Source of the DNA: Rhizobium esperanzae
GTDB lineage: Bacteria; Pseudomonadota; Alphaproteobacteria; Rhizobiales; Rhizobiaceae
Direction: 5' to 3'
Assembly (NCBI RefSeq): GCF_014197615.1
Contig: NZ_JACIFY010000010.1
Coordinates: forward strand, 1 to 64,000
Length of the DNA stretch: 64,000 bases
Made by a program: the position numbers and the translations under genes
The notes under the pieces: generated by a model
What the model was told of the DNA's origin: nothing
What the model saw: the letters and a program-made list of their open reading frames with translations, nothing else
Database searches by the model: none
Shown: positions 9,201-18,861 of the stretch, one piece after another
Layout of the letters: each line of letters begins with the position of its first letter
How positions within the stretch are numbered: the stretch's first letter is position 1

Positions 9201-9716
9201 ATGAACACGAAAATCAAGCCGCAGGCGGTATCGAACTTCCGTGACCAGCAGGATCAGGGCATCCGTGATCTTTACATGGAATCCCTTCATCTTGTTGAAC
9301 GTCTTCACCGTCGTCTTCTCGACGTCATCAAGGACGAGTTCGACCGTCAGGGTCGCAGCGACGTCAACGCCATCCAGGCGCTGCTCCTTTTCAACATCGG
9401 CAATTCCGAGCTGACCGCCGGCGAGCTGCGCTCGCGTGGCTACTATCTCGGCTCCAACGTTTCCTACAACGTCAAGAAGCTGGTCGACCTCGGCTTCATC
9501 AACCACCAGCGCTCGCGCATCGACCGCCGCTCGGTCCGCATCAGCCTGACCGAAACCGGCCAGGACATCGCCGAAACGGTCGCCAAGCTCTACGAACGCC
9601 ACATCACCTCGATCGACAAGGTCGGCGGCATCGGCACCGACGAGTTCACCCAGATGAACAAGCTGCTCCAGCGCCTGGACCGCTTCTGGAACGACTCGAT
9701 CATGTATCGCCTTTAA
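9201..9716 (+). CDS. ldtR: MarR-family winged-helix regulator LdtR, 171 aa
   Basis: A dimeric MarR-type transcription factor. The winged helix-turn-helix is at about residues 55-110 (LTAGELRSRGYYLGSNVSYNVKKL, then the wing RSRIDRRSVRISLT), flanked by long dimerisation helices. It matches my memory of LdtR, studied in Liberibacter and Sinorhizobium, which activates an L,D-transpeptidase gene and influences osmotic stress tolerance. The next gene here encodes such a transpeptidase, which strengthens the call. ATG at 9201 follows GTGAGGCAGTCA. A strong terminator follows at 9745-9775, so it is transcribed separately from ldtP. Confidence 0.88.
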   Translation: MNTKIKPQAVSNFRDQQDQGIRDLYMESLHLVERLHRRLLDVIKDEFDRQGRSDVNAIQALLLFNIGNSELTAGELRSRGYYLGSNVSYNVKKLVDLGFINHQRSRIDRRSVRISLTETGQDIAETVAKLYERHITSIDKVGGIGTDEFTQMNKLLQRLDRFWNDSIMYRL

Positions 9717-9744
9717 GACCCCTGACCTCCTTCAGGGTTGCAGA

Positions 9745-9785
9745 AAATCGGACGTGTTCCCTGCACGTCCGATTTGCCGTTTGTG
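9745..9785 (+). terminator. Terminator after ldtR
   Basis: AAATCGGACGTG (9745-9756) and CACGTCCGATTT (9764-9775) form a perfect twelve-base-pair stem with a seven-base loop, about 30 bases past the ldtR stop. The T-run is short (GATTTGCCGTTTG), but the A-stretch/T-stretch symmetry makes it usable in either direction. Confidence 0.75.
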
Positions 9786-10159
9786 CCCGCGTGGCATCTT
9801 TGCAACGCAAGCCAGGCAAGCATTATCGGCTGTATTCAAGCCGTTTTTTAGCCGTTATTAACCGGCACGGTTTACCCCGTCATATGGTTCCTTGTGTCGT
9901 GTTCCCGGCAGCCGGCAGTCTTCTACCGCCCCGGCAACACGAATTGGCCATATTGGTGTGGCAGCGAAAGGCTTAACAACCGGCGCTTTCAATGGACCGA
10001 TCAGGAATGTTCAGGCTTCCGCATCGCAATCTTGTGATGGGGCAAGCGGGATTTTTTGATGTGCCGGGACAAGGAATGGACAGGGATCTGCGTTAAAGCG
10101 CAGTGATTTCGCAAAGAGCCGCGGCTTCTCTTTTACCGTGGCATTCAGTGGTTGGGACT
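9786..10159. promoter_or_regulatory. ldtP upstream region with AACCG-CGGTT palindrome
   Basis: A non-coding stretch of about 370 bases between the ldtR terminator and ldtP. It is locally A/T-rich and contains AACCGGCACGGTT at about 9860-9872 (AACCG and CGGTT around three bases) within TTATTAACCGGCACGG. Regulators of the MarR family bind such short palindromes, so it is a plausible LdtR operator, but I cannot recall the published motif well enough to match it. No gene is supported here. Confidence 0.35.
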
Positions 10160-11461
10160 ATGTCGAAGAAAAACGGAAATGAAGCTCTCTCGCGCCGCGC
10201 CTTCCTTGCGTCCGCGGCAACGGTTGGCGCCGGTGCGATCGCCGCGCCGGCCTTCGCGCAATCGGCGCTCGATACGCTGATCAACGCGCCGCGCCGCGGC
10301 AACTGGGATGATCAGTTCGATGCGAAGGCGGCTTCGCGCACGGCAAGCGCCGTCGTTTCCAACACGCCGATCCTCGGCCCTCAATCGGTTGCCAGCGCCC
10401 AGCAGGCGGTCATGCAGTATCAGCAGATCGCGGCCGCCGGCGGCTGGCCCGAGGTCAATCCGGGTGACCAGAAGCTGCAGCTCGGCGTCAGCCATCCCGC
10501 AGTCCAGGCGCTGCGCCAGCGTCTGGCGATCACCGGCGACCTGCCGCGCGAGGCCGGCATGTCGAGTGCCTTCGATTCCTATGTCGACGGCGCCGTCAAG
10601 CGCTTCCAGGCCCGCCACGGTCTGCCGTCCGATGGTGTGCTCGGCGAATTCACGCTGAAGGCGATGAACATCCCCGCCGATGTCCGCCTGCAGCAGCTGA
10701 ACACCAATATCATCCGCCTGCAGACGTTCCCCGAGGATCTCGGCCGCCGCCACGTGATGGTCAACATCCCGGCTGCCTATGTCGAGGCTGTCGAGGATGG
10801 CACTGTCGCGACGCGCCACACCGCGGTTGTCGGCCGTCTCAGCCGTCCGACGCATCTCGTCAATTCTAAAATCTACGAGGTCATCCTCAACCCCTACTGG
10901 ACCTCGCCACGCTCGATCGTCGAGAAGGACATCATGCCGCTGATGCGCAAGGATCCGACCTATCTCGAAAAGAACGCCATCCGCCTGATCGACGGCAAGG
11001 GCAACGAAGTCGCCCCCGAGACCATCGACTGGAACGGCGAGGCGCCGAACCTGATGTTCCGCCAGGACCCCGGCAAGACCAACGCCATGGCCTCGACGAA
11101 GATCAACTTCTACAACAAGAACGGCGAGTACATGCACGACACGCCGCAGCAGGGCCTGTTCAACAAGCTGATGCGCTTCGAATCCTCTGGCTGCGTCCGC
11201 GTCCAGAACGTGCGCGACCTCTCGAACTGGCTCTTGCGTGAGACCCCCGGCTGGAACCGCCAGCAGATGGAGCAGGTGATCGCAACCGGCGTCAACACGC
11301 CGGTCAAGCTCGCCACGGAAGTTCCGGTCTATTTCGTCTATATCTCCGCCTGGGGCATGCCCGACGGCATCGTCCAGTTCCGCGACGACATCTATCAGAT
11401 GGATGGCAATGCCGAGCTGGCGCTCGATACCACGGCCGGCATGGAACAGCCGGCCCAGTAA
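10160..11461 (+). CDS. ldtP: L,D-transpeptidase LdtP, Tat-type signal, 433 aa
   Basis: A periplasmic YkuD-fold enzyme that cross-links or modifies peptidoglycan through a cysteine nucleophile. Order of parts: a signal with the twin-arginine-like SRRAFLASAA near residue 10 and cleavage around PAFAQ; a peptidoglycan-binding helix bundle (HPAVQALRQRLAITGDLP, and DGAVKRFQARHGLPSDGVLG at about 135-160); then the YkuD domain with catalytic MHDTPQQGLF and FESSGCVRV. The SxGCxR motif supplies the Cys. Start at ATG 10160 (MSKKNGNEA) places the signal peptide correctly. Downstream of ldtR, its likely activator, and followed by its own terminator. Confidence 0.92.
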   Translation: MSKKNGNEALSRRAFLASAATVGAGAIAAPAFAQSALDTLINAPRRGNWDDQFDAKAASRTASAVVSNTPILGPQSVASAQQAVMQYQQIAAAGGWPEVNPGDQKLQLGVSHPAVQALRQRLAITGDLPREAGMSSAFDSYVDGAVKRFQARHGLPSDGVLGEFTLKAMNIPADVRLQQLNTNIIRLQTFPEDLGRRHVMVNIPAAYVEAVEDGTVATRHTAVVGRLSRPTHLVNSKIYEVILNPYWTSPRSIVEKDIMPLMRKDPTYLEKNAIRLIDGKGNEVAPETIDWNGEAPNLMFRQDPGKTNAMASTKINFYNKNGEYMHDTPQQGLFNKLMRFESSGCVRVQNVRDLSNWLLRETPGWNRQQMEQVIATGVNTPVKLATEVPVYFVYISAWGMPDGIVQFRDDIYQMDGNAELALDTTAGMEQPAQ

Positions 11462-11488
11462 GCGGCGACCTCTGCATCGTGATTTGAG

Positions 11489-11516
11489 AACCGCGCTTTC
11501 GGGCGCGGTTTTTTTA
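11489..11516 (+). terminator. Rho-independent terminator after ldtP
   Basis: AACCGCG (11489-11495) pairs with CGCGGTT (11504-11510), with further pairing toward the loop, and the stem runs into seven consecutive T. It lies about 28 bases past the ldtP stop codon. Confidence 0.9.
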
Positions 11517-11679
11517 TGCCCGGGAAGACGCTCCTCGACGGGGGCGTCCAAGTATCGGCGGATTGCGGCCGCAAAAGAGCGCGGAGCGCGCGCTTTGCTC
11601 AGCAAATGTCGTTCTTCGTATTGCCCTTGCCACAGCGGAAGGATAATACCTCACCGCATTCCAGTTGAGGAGCCCGCCC

Positions 11680-12978
11680 ATGACCAATGCTTCCACCGAA
11701 TCCTTCTTCAATCGCTCGCTTGCGGACGTCGATCCCGAGATTTTCGGCGCGATCGGAAAGGAACTCGGTCGCCAACGGCACGAGATCGAACTGATCGCTT
11801 CCGAGAACATCGTCTCCCGCGCCGTGCTGGAAGCCCAGGGCTCCATCATGACCAACAAATATGCCGAGGGTTATCCCGGCAAGCGCTATTACGGCGGCTG
11901 CCAGTTCGTCGATATCGCCGAGGAACTGGCGATCGAGCGCGCCAAGAAGCTGTTCGGCGTCAATTTCGCCAACGTCCAGCCGAATTCCGGCTCGCAGATG
12001 AACCAGGCCGTGTTCCTGGCGCTGCTGCAGCCGGGCGACACCTTCATGGGTCTCGACCTGAATTCGGGCGGCCACCTCACGCATGGTTCGCCGGTCAACA
12101 TGTCCGGCAAGTGGTTCAACGTTGTTTCCTACGGCGTGCGTGAAGGCGACAACCTGCTCGACATGGATGACGTCGCCCGCAAGGCCGAAGAGCACAAGCC
12201 GAAGCTGATCATCGCCGGAGGCACCGCCTATTCCCGTATCTGGGACTGGAAGCGCTTCCGCGAAATCGCCGACAGCGTCGGCGCCTATCTGATGGTCGAC
12301 ATGGCCCACATCGCCGGCCTCGTCGCCGGTGGCCAGCACCCGTCGCCGTTCCCGCATTGCCATGTCGCCACGACCACGACCCACAAGTCGCTGCGCGGCC
12401 CGCGCGGCGGTGTCATCCTCACCAATGAAGAGGATCTGGCGAAGAAGTTCAATTCGGCTGTCTTCCCCGGCCTGCAGGGTGGCCCGCTGATGCACATCAT
12501 CGCCGCCAAGGCCGTTGCCTTCGGCGAGGCGCTGCAGCCGGAGTTCAAGGACTACGCCGCCCAGGTCGTCAAAAATGCCCGTGCACTTGCCGAAACGCTG
12601 ATCGCAGGCGGCCTCGACGTCGTCTCCGGCGGCACCGACAACCATCTGATGCTCGTCGACCTGCGCAAGAAGAATGCCACCGGCAAGCGCGCCGAGGCAG
12701 CCCTCGGCCGCGCCTACGTCACCTGCAACAAGAACGGCATTCCCTTCGATCCGGAAAAGCCCTTCGTCACCTCGGGCGTGCGTCTCGGCGCACCGGCCGG
12801 CACGACTCGCGGCTTCAAGGAAGCCGAATTCCGCGAAATCGGCAATCTCATCGTCGAGGTTCTCGACGGCCTGAAGGTCGCCAATTCCGATGAAGGCAAC
12901 GCCGCCGTCGAAGCCGCCGTGCGCGGCAAGGTGGTCAATCTCACCGACCGCTTCCCCATGTATGGCTACATGGGGTAA
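11680..12978 (+). CDS. glyA: Serine hydroxymethyltransferase, 432 aa
   Basis: PLP enzyme that interconverts serine and glycine with tetrahydrofolate, the main source of one-carbon units. Signature segments: [13 protein letters not shown] near residue 28, the glycine-rich [32 protein letters not shown], and the PLP lysine in [14 protein letters not shown]. Length is the family norm. ATG at 11680 has GTTGAGGA ten bases upstream. It leads a string glyA-nrdR-ribD-ribE with gaps of 9 and 3 bases and an overlap, so the four are probably one operon. Confidence 0.97.
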   Translation: MTNASTESFFNRSLADVDPEIFGAIGKELGRQRHEIELIASENIVSRAVLEAQGSIMTNKYAEGYPGKRYYGGCQFVDIAEELAIERAKKLFGVNFANVQPNSGSQMNQAVFLALLQPGDTFMGLDLNSGGHLTHGSPVNMSGKWFNVVSYGVREGDNLLDMDDVARKAEEHKPKLIIAGGTAYSRIWDWKRFREIADSVGAYLMVDMAHIAGLVAGGQHPSPFPHCHVATTTTHKSLRGPRGGVILTNEEDLAKKFNSAVFPGLQGGPLMHIIAAKAVAFGEALQPEFKDYAAQVVKNARALAETLIAGGLDVVSGGTDNHLMLVDLRKKNATGKRAEAALGRAYVTCNKNGIPFDPEKPFVTSGVRLGAPAGTTRGFKEAEFREIGNLIVEVLDGLKVANSDEGNAAVEAAVRGKVVNLTDRFPMYGYMG

Positions 12979-12987
12979 GGAGTAGGG

Positions 12988-13464
12988 ATGCGCTGCCCCT
13001 ATTGCGGTTCGGAAGATACCCAGGTCAAGGATTCGCGACCGGCGGAGGACAATACGTCCATCCGCCGGCGGCGTATCTGTCCGGATTGCGGCGGCCGTTT
13101 CACCACCTTCGAGCGCGTGCAGCTGCGCGAACTGATGGTCACCAAGAAGACCGGCCGCAAGGTGCCTTTCGACCGCGACAAGCTGGTGCGCTCCTTCGAA
13201 GTGGCGCTGCGCAAACGTCCCGTCGAGCGTGACCGCATCGAGCGCGCCGTTTCCGGTATCGTCCGCCGGCTGGAAAGCTCCGGCGAGACCGAAATTTCCT
13301 CCGAGCAGATCGGCCTGCAGGTGCTCGAAGCCATGAAGAGCCTCGACGATGTCGGCTTCGTGCGCTATGCCTCCGTCTATCGGGATTTCTCGCTTGCCGA
13401 GGATTTCGAGAAGGTCATTTCCGAAATCAACGCCAAGATTGCACGCGACCCGCTGGACGGATGA
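12988..13464 (+). CDS. nrdR: Transcriptional repressor NrdR, 158 aa
   Basis: ATP/dATP-sensing repressor of ribonucleotide reductase genes. An N-terminal zinc ribbon is formed by [17 protein letters not shown] and [17 protein letters not shown], followed by the ATP-cone domain starting near [18 protein letters not shown]. Length fits the family (about 150). It sits between glyA and ribD, the common alphaproteobacterial location, with nine bases to glyA. Confidence 0.96.
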   Translation: MRCPYCGSEDTQVKDSRPAEDNTSIRRRRICPDCGGRFTTFERVQLRELMVTKKTGRKVPFDRDKLVRSFEVALRKRPVERDRIERAVSGIVRRLESSGETEISSEQIGLQVLEAMKSLDDVGFVRYASVYRDFSLAEDFEKVISEINAKIARDPLDG

Positions 13465-13467
13465 ACT

Positions 13468-14775
13468 ATGAGCATTACGCCGGATGACGAGCGTTTCATG
13501 GCGGCGGCGATCCGCCTGTCGCGCCGGCATCTCGGCCGCACTGCCACCAACCCCTCCGTCGGCTGCCTGATCGTCAGGGACGGCGTCGTCGTCGGCCAGG
13601 CGGTCACTGCCGTCGGCGGCCGTCCGCATGCCGAGCCGCAGGCGCTCGCGGAAGCCGGCGAGGCTGCCCGCGGCGCCACCGCCTATGTGACGCTCGAACC
13701 CTGCTCGCATCACGGCAAGACGCCGCCCTGCGCCGAGGCGCTGATCGCCCATGGAGTCGCCCGCGTCGTCATCAGCGTCACCGATCCCGATCCGCGCGTC
13801 TCCGGCCGCGGCATTGCCATGTTGCGCGAGGCCGGCATCGAGGTGGATGCCGGCGTGTTGGAGGCGGAGGGCCGGCGTTCGCTGGCCGCCTATCTCACCC
13901 GCCAGACGAAGAACCGCCCCTATGTGACTCTCAAGCTTGCCGTTTCCGCCGATGGCATGATCGGCCTCGAAGGGGAGGGTCAGGTGGCGATCACAGGCCC
14001 TGAGGCCCGCGCTGAGGTGCAGGCACTGCGCGCCGAAACGGATGCGATCCTCGTCGGTATCGGCACGGCGATATCGGATGATCCGCTGCTGACGGTGCGG
14101 ACCCCGGGTCTCGAAGCGCAGTCGCCAATCCGCATCGTGCTCGATCCCGCGCTGGCACTGCCGTTGACGAGCAAGCTGGTTGCCACGGCCCGGGAAGTGC
14201 CGGTGATTGTGGTGGCGAGTGAGGAAGTGTCATTCTTGCAGGCGGAGGGGATACCCCCCTCTGTCCTGCCGGACATCTCCCCCACAAGAGGGGAGATCGG
14301 CAAGGAGCGTGATCCGAGCTCCCTCGCTCCTCTTAGCGACAAATCGACTTCAGGGAATGTAGGGCAGGGAGCAAGCCCCCAGCCGATCCCTCCCCTTGTG
14401 GGGGAGATGCCCGGCAGGGCAGAGGGGGGTGCTCCACCCACCGACCCCGCCGACATGGACTCCCGCCGCACCGTACTCGAAGCCGCCGGTGTCGAGGTTG
14501 TCTACTGCAATCCCTATCATCCGGAAATCCTGCTGCCGGCGCTTGCGACACGCGGCATTTCCTCGCTTCTGGTCGAGGGCGGCGCAAAGACGGCGCGGCT
14601 TTTTCTCGATGCCGGCCTTGTCGATCGTATCCAGCTTTACCAGGCGCCCGTGGTCATCGGTGAGGGCGGTATTGAAACCCCGCTGCGGGCAACCGACATA
14701 CCATCCGGTTTCGCCCATCGGGGCACGTCTCTATTCGGCGTTGATCGCCTGGACGAATATGAAAGAGAGAATTGA
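13468..14775 (+). CDS. ribD: Bifunctional riboflavin deaminase/reductase RibD with in-frame insert, 435 aa
   Basis: Catalyses the second and third steps of riboflavin synthesis (pyrimidine deamination, then side-chain reduction). The N-terminal deaminase has HAEPQAL and EPCSHHGKTPPC zinc motifs; the C-terminal reductase starts near residue 150 (NRPYVTLKLAVSADG) and ends with LLVEGGAKTARLFLDAGLVD. RibD is usually near 370 aa. Here about 60 extra residues (about 262-321) interrupt the reductase between VIVVASEEVSF and DSRRTVLEAAGVEVV. They are encoded by a palindromic repeat (14253-14430) that keeps the frame open. The site corresponds to a surface loop after a beta strand, so activity may survive. 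Stop overlaps the ribE start. Confidence 0.93.
   Translation: MSITPDDERFMAAAIRLSRRHLGRTATNPSVGCLIVRDGVVVGQAVTAVGGRPHAEPQALAEAGEAARGATAYVTLEPCSHHGKTPPCAEALIAHGVARVVISVTDPDPRVSGRGIAMLREAGIEVDAGVLEAEGRRSLAAYLTRQTKNRPYVTLKLAVSADGMIGLEGEGQVAITGPEARAEVQALRAETDAILVGIGTAISDDPLLTVRTPGLEAQSPIRIVLDPALALPLTSKLVATAREVPVIVVASEEVSFLQAEGIPPSVLPDISPTRGEIGKERDPSSLAPLSDKSTSGNVGQGASPQPIPPLVGEMPGRAEGGAPPTDPADMDSRRTVLEAAGVEVVYCNPYHPEILLPALATRGISSLLVEGGAKTARLFLDAGLVDRIQLYQAPVVIGEGGIETPLRATDIPSGFAHRGTSLFGVDRLDEYEREN
14253..14430. repeat. Palindromic repeat element inserted in ribD
   Basis: Two 48-base arms, 14253-14300 and 14383-14430, are inverted repeats that I count as identical at 43 of 48 positions. They enclose about 82 bases. 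Each arm contains the CATCTCCCCCACAAG-like core with CTGCCGG and a C-run, a sequence I know as a frequent intergenic repeat in Rhizobium and relatives. Here it lies inside a coding sequence, in frame and without stop codons. No target-site duplication is obvious. Confidence 0.85.
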
Positions 14776-15386
14776 TGTTCACCGGAATTGTCACGGATAT
14801 CGGTACGATCGAAAGTGTTTCGGCGTTGAAGGAAGGCATCAAGCTCCGCGTCGCGACCGCTTATGATCCCTCGACCATCGATATGGGCGCCTCTATCTCC
14901 CATTCCGGCATCTGCCTCACCGTCACCGGCCTGCCTGATGAAGGCAGCAACGGCCGGTGGTTCGAGGTCGAAGCCTGGGAGGAGGCGCTGCGGCTGACGA
15001 CGATCGGCACATGGCAGCAGGGCAGCCGCATCAATCTCGAACGGTCGCTGAAGATCGGCGACGAACTCGGCGGCCACATCGTTTCTGGCCATGTCGACGG
15101 CAAGGCGGAAATCCTCTCGGTGACGTCGGAGGGCGATGCCACCCGTTACCGCCTTCGCGCCCCCGAACATCTGGCGAAATTCGTCGCTCCCAAGGGCTCG
15201 ATCGCACTCGACGGCACCTCGCTGACGGTCAACGCGGTCGACGGCACGGATTTCGACGTCCTGCTCATCCGCCACACGCTCGAAGTCACCACCTGGGGCG
15301 ACCGCAAGGCCGGCGATTTCGTCAATTTCGAAGTCGACACCATGGCGCGTTACGCCGCTCGGCTGGCTGAATTCCCGAGCGCTTAA
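14775..15386 (+). CDS. ribE: Riboflavin synthase alpha subunit, 203 aa
   Basis: Dismutates two 6,7-dimethyl-8-ribityllumazine molecules to riboflavin. Two lumazine-binding repeats are visible: MFTGIVTDIGTIESV with ISHSGICLTVTGL in the first, and GGHIVSGHVDGKAEI with GSIALDGTSLTVNAVDG in the second half. Length near 200 is typical. The ATG overlaps the ribD stop (TGATG), indicating translational coupling. The next enzyme of this pathway, ribH, is not adjacent but 17 kb away at 32567. Confidence 0.95.
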   Translation: MFTGIVTDIGTIESVSALKEGIKLRVATAYDPSTIDMGASISHSGICLTVTGLPDEGSNGRWFEVEAWEEALRLTTIGTWQQGSRINLERSLKIGDELGGHIVSGHVDGKAEILSVTSEGDATRYRLRAPEHLAKFVAPKGSIALDGTSLTVNAVDGTDFDVLLIRHTLEVTTWGDRKAGDFVNFEVDTMARYAARLAEFPSA

Positions 15387-15425
15387 CAGTGAAAATCGCG
15401 GTCTGCGTGGGCGTTGTTTCGCGCT

Positions 15426-16295
15426 CTACCAATCCGGGGACAGCTTCGTCAAATACTGGCCGTAGGCACTCTTGCCGAGCTTCTCCGCGAGCTTGGCCAG
15501 GTCGTCCTGCGAGATGTAACCCATGCGCCAGGCGACCTCTTCCGGGCAGGCGATCTTGAAGCCCTGGCGTTTCTCCAGCGTGCTGACGAAACCTGCGGCA
15601 TCGTACAGGCTGTCCGGCGTGCCGGTGTCGAGCCAGGCATAGCCCCGGCCCATCAGCTCCACGAACAGCTGGCCGCGCTCGAGATAGGTGCGATTGACAT
15701 CGGTGATTTCCAATTCACCGCGCGGTGACGGCTTCAGGTTGGCGGCGATATCGACCACCTGCTGGTCGTAGAAATAGAGGCCAGTCACCGCCCAGTTCGA
15801 TTTCGGCTCCTTCGGCTTCTCCTCGATCGACAGCGCATTCATCTTTTCGTCAAAGCCGACAACGCCATAGCGTTCCGGATCGGTGACATGATAGGCGAAC
15901 ACTGTCGCGCCCTGTTGTCGACTTGTGCCGGATTTCATGATTTCCGGCAGTCCGTGCCCATAGAAGATGTTGTCGCCGAGAACGAGTGCCGAGCTGTCGC
16001 CGTGCAGGAAGTCGGCGCCGATGATGAAGGCCTGGGCGAGGCCATCCGGGCTTGGCTGTACGGCATAGGTCAGCGAAATTCCCCATTGCGAACCGTCGCC
16101 GAGAAGGCGCTTGAAGGCCTCGACGTCATGAGGCGTGGTGATGATCAGCAATTCCCTGATACCGGCGAGCATGAGAGTCGTCAGCGGATAGTAGATCATC
16201 GGCTTGTCGTAGACCGGCATCAGCTGTTTCGAGACGGCCTGCGTGATCGGATGCAGACGCGTGCCCGTGCCGCCGGCGAGGATAATTCCCTTCAT
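15426..16295 (-). CDS. rmlA: Glucose-1-phosphate thymidylyltransferase, 289 aa
   Basis: First enzyme of dTDP-L-rhamnose synthesis: glucose-1-phosphate plus dTTP gives dTDP-glucose. The nucleotidyltransferase signature [14 protein letters not shown] is at the N-terminus, with [16 protein letters not shown] next and LGDNIFYG for metal binding. Two ATGs are possible; AAGGAG sits six bases before the second (16293-16295) and touches the first (16299-16301), so the second is preferred. Last gene of the minus-strand rml operon, 10 bases after rmlD. Convergent with ribE, only about 40 bases apart. Confidence 0.95.
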   Translation of the reverse strand: MKGIILAGGTGTRLHPITQAVSKQLMPVYDKPMIYYPLTTLMLAGIRELLIITTPHDVEAFKRLLGDGSQWGISLTYAVQPSPDGLAQAFIIGADFLHGDSSALVLGDNIFYGHGLPEIMKSGTSRQQGATVFAYHVTDPERYGVVGFDEKMNALSIEEKPKEPKSNWAVTGLYFYDQQVVDIAANLKPSPRGELEITDVNRTYLERGQLFVELMGRGYAWLDTGTPDSLYDAAGFVSTLEKRQGFKIACPEEVAWRMGYISQDDLAKLAEKLGKSAYGQYLTKLSPDW

Positions 16296-16305
16296 GCCCA
16301 TCTCC

Positions 16306-17193
16306 TTAAAGACCCTTATTCAAAAGGTCTTGCATGACAACCGTCATGGACTGCTTCCATTCCGGGAGCCGGATTCCATATGTTCTGGCGAGCTTGTCGC
16401 CGTTGAGACGCGAATTGGCCGGACGCTTTGCCGGTGTCGGATAGTCCGCCGTCGGGATGCGCTCGATGCCGACGCTTCTGCCGCCGGATTTAAGAAGCTC
16501 TGCGAATATCTCTTCGGCAAAGTCCGCCCAACTGGCTTCGCCGCTGCCTGTCAGGTGAAAGGTGCCGCGGAGCGATGGCGCAGGGTCCGCTATGATACGG
16601 GTTGCGATCGCAAGGATCGCGTCGGCGATGTCGAGTGCCGAGGTCGGGCATCCTGTCTGATCGGCGACAACGCGAAGATGATCGCGCGTCTCGGAAAGCC
16701 GCAGCATCGTTTTCAGGAAATTGCTGCCAAAGGGCGAATAGACCCAGGCAGTGCGCAGGATGACGTGGTTCGGGTTCGCCGTCGCGACGGCCTTTTCGCC
16801 CGCAAGCTTCGAACGGCCGTAGACCGAAATCGGCGCCGTCGCATCCTCTTCGGAATAGGCGGAGGCCTTGTCGCCACTGAAGACGTAGTCGGTCGAAATG
16901 TGGATGACCGGGGCCCCGATCCGCGCGGCAGCCTCGGCAACCGCCCCGGCGCCTGCCGCGTTGACGGCAAAAGCAAGCTCGGCTTCGCTCTCGGCCTTGT
17001 CGACCGCCGTATAGGCGGCCGCCGAGACGATCACATCCGGGTGCAGAGCCGAGAAGGCGGCTGCGATGCTTTCGGGATCCGCAAGGTCCATTTCCGGGCG
17101 CCCGACGACGCTAACTTCGACGCCCGTTTCGGCGCCACGTCTGAGCAGCGACTGAACGAGCTGGCCCTGTTTGCCGGTCACGGCAATGCGCAT
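16306..17193 (-). CDS. rmlD: dTDP-4-dehydrorhamnose reductase, 295 aa
   Basis: Final step of dTDP-L-rhamnose formation, an NAD(P)H-dependent reduction. Rossmann start [25 protein letters not shown], and the SDR catalytic pair YGRSKLAGE are all present. [15 protein letters not shown] is typical of the C-terminal part. Lies three bases after rmlB in the operon. Confidence 0.95.
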   Translation of the reverse strand: MRIAVTGKQGQLVQSLLRRGAETGVEVSVVGRPEMDLADPESIAAAFSALHPDVIVSAAAYTAVDKAESEAELAFAVNAAGAGAVAEAAARIGAPVIHISTDYVFSGDKASAYSEEDATAPISVYGRSKLAGEKAVATANPNHVILRTAWVYSPFGSNFLKTMLRLSETRDHLRVVADQTGCPTSALDIADAILAIATRIIADPAPSLRGTFHLTGSGEASWADFAEEIFAELLKSGGRSVGIERIPTADYPTPAKRPANSRLNGDKLARTYGIRLPEWKQSMTVVMQDLLNKGL

Positions 17194-17196
17194 CGC

Positions 17197-18252
17197 TTAT
17201 TGTCCCTTGAAAACGCCGAGGCGTTCGCCGGAGTAGACGTTTTCGCGCAGCGGCCTCCACCACCATTCGTTTTCCAAGTACCAGTGCACCGTCTTTTCTA
17301 TGCCGGTTTCGAAAGTCTCTTGTGCCTTCCAGCCGAGTTCGCTTTCGAGCTTCGAGGCATCGATCGCATAGCGTGCGTCATGGCCGGGGCGGTCCGTGAC
17401 GTTGGTGACCAGACGCGCATGCGGTGCCTTGTCGCTGTAGACGCCGTCGAGAATAGCGCAGATGCGATGAACGACATCGATGTTCCTGCGCTCATTGCGG
17501 CCACCGACGTTGTATTTTTCGCCGGGGCGTCCTCTGGATGCGATCGTAAAAAGCGCGCGGGCGTGGTCTTCGACATAGAGCCAGTCGCGGACATTCGCGC
17601 CATTGCCGTAAACCGGAAGAGGCTTGTCCTCCAGTGCGTTCAGGATCATCAGCGGAATGAGCTTTTCCGGGAAATGGAACGGGCCGTAATTGTTGGAGCA
17701 ATTGGAGACGACGACGGGCAGGCCGTAGGTGCGGTGCCAGGCGATCGCCAGATGGTCGCTCGCGGCCTTGGAGGCGGAGTAGGGCGATGATGGATCGTAA
17801 GGCGTCGTTTCCTCGAAGAGCCCCTGGTCGCCGAGCGAGCCGTACACCTCATCCGTTGAGACATGCAGAAAACGGAAGGCACTCTTGTCGCGCGCGTCAA
17901 GCCCATCCCAATAGTGCCGTGCGGCATCCAGCAGGCTGAATGTACCGACGATATTGGTCTGAATGAAATCCGCAGCGCCCGAGATCGAGCGGTCGACATG
18001 GCTCTCTGCGGCGAGATGCATGACGATATTAGGGCGGAAGGACGCGAATGCTTCCTGCATCCTGGCGCGGTCGCAGATGTCGGCGCGCAGGAATTGATAG
18101 TTCGGCATCGATTCGACGGATTTCAGCGATGCCAGATTGCCGGCATAGGTCAGCACGTCGACATTCAGCACCTCGGCGCCGATTTCGTTGACGAGATGGC
18201 GCACCAATGCCGATCCGATGAAGCCCGCTCCGCCCGTGACCAGTATGCGCAT
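17197..18252 (-). CDS. rmlB: dTDP-glucose 4,6-dehydratase, 351 aa
   Basis: Converts dTDP-glucose to dTDP-4-keto-6-deoxyglucose. Extended SDR with NAD motif [39 protein letters not shown], and the [10 protein letters not shown] catalytic motif. Its product is the branch point for rhamnose (RmlC/RmlD) and for 4-amino sugars made by VioA-type aminotransferases such as the product of 21029-22138. Six bases from rmlC. Confidence 0.96.
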   Translation of the reverse strand: MRILVTGGAGFIGSALVRHLVNEIGAEVLNVDVLTYAGNLASLKSVESMPNYQFLRADICDRARMQEAFASFRPNIVMHLAAESHVDRSISGAADFIQTNIVGTFSLLDAARHYWDGLDARDKSAFRFLHVSTDEVYGSLGDQGLFEETTPYDPSSPYSASKAASDHLAIAWHRTYGLPVVVSNCSNNYGPFHFPEKLIPLMILNALEDKPLPVYGNGANVRDWLYVEDHARALFTIASRGRPGEKYNVGGRNERRNIDVVHRICAILDGVYSDKAPHARLVTNVTDRPGHDARYAIDASKLESELGWKAQETFETGIEKTVHWYLENEWWWRPLRENVYSGERLGVFKGQ

Positions 18253-18258
18253 TGGCGA

Positions 18259-18837
18259 TCAATCCTTGGGTTGCTGTGCTGAATAGGAAAAATGGCTTGG
18301 CAGATCGGCGAGCCGCGGCAGCGTCTTGTCCTTGTCGGATGAGACCATGTCTCTCTCATCGAAGGGCCAGCGAATGCCGAGCATCGGATCATTCCACGCG
18401 ATGCCCCGATCATGCTGCGGGCTGTAGGGTGCGGTGACCTTGTAGCTGATGACGCTGTTCGGCTCGATCGTGACGAACCCGTGTGCGAAACCGGCCGGTA
18501 TCCAGAGCTGCTTGCCGGTTTCCGGCGAGAGTTCCTGAGAGAGCCATTTGCCGAAGCTCGGCGATCCCACGCGGATATCGACGACGACATCCATGATCCG
18601 GCCGGCAAGGCAGCGCACCAGCTTGCCCTGTGCGAACGGCCCTATCTGGAAATGCAGCCCCCGGACGGTGCCGGCCTGCGCCGAAAGCGATTCATTGTCC
18701 TGGACGAACGTGACGTCGGCCACATTTTCCCGGAACCAGGCATCCTTGAATACCTCGGAGAAATAGCCGCGATGATCGCCGAAGCGTGGCGGCGTGATTG
18801 CAACGATGCCCTCGATGGCCGCGGTCTCAATACGCAT
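18259..18837 (-). CDS. rmlC: dTDP-4-dehydrorhamnose 3,5-epimerase, 192 aa
   Basis: Cupin-fold epimerase acting between RmlB and RmlD. Typical segments: GYFSEVFKDAWF, QDNESLSAQAGTVRGLHFQ with the catalytic His, and IPAGFAHGFVTIEP. Length is normal. Twenty-four bases after the large glycosyltransferase-like gene, so the operon reads glycosyltransferase-rmlC-rmlB-rmlD-rmlA. Confidence 0.95.
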   Translation of the reverse strand: MRIETAAIEGIVAITPPRFGDHRGYFSEVFKDAWFRENVADVTFVQDNESLSAQAGTVRGLHFQIGPFAQGKLVRCLAGRIMDVVVDIRVGSPSFGKWLSQELSPETGKQLWIPAGFAHGFVTIEPNSVISYKVTAPYSPQHDRGIAWNDPMLGIRWPFDERDMVSSDKDKTLPRLADLPSHFSYSAQQPKD

Positions 18838-18861
18838 GGCTTACCTTTTCTGCGGCCTTCA

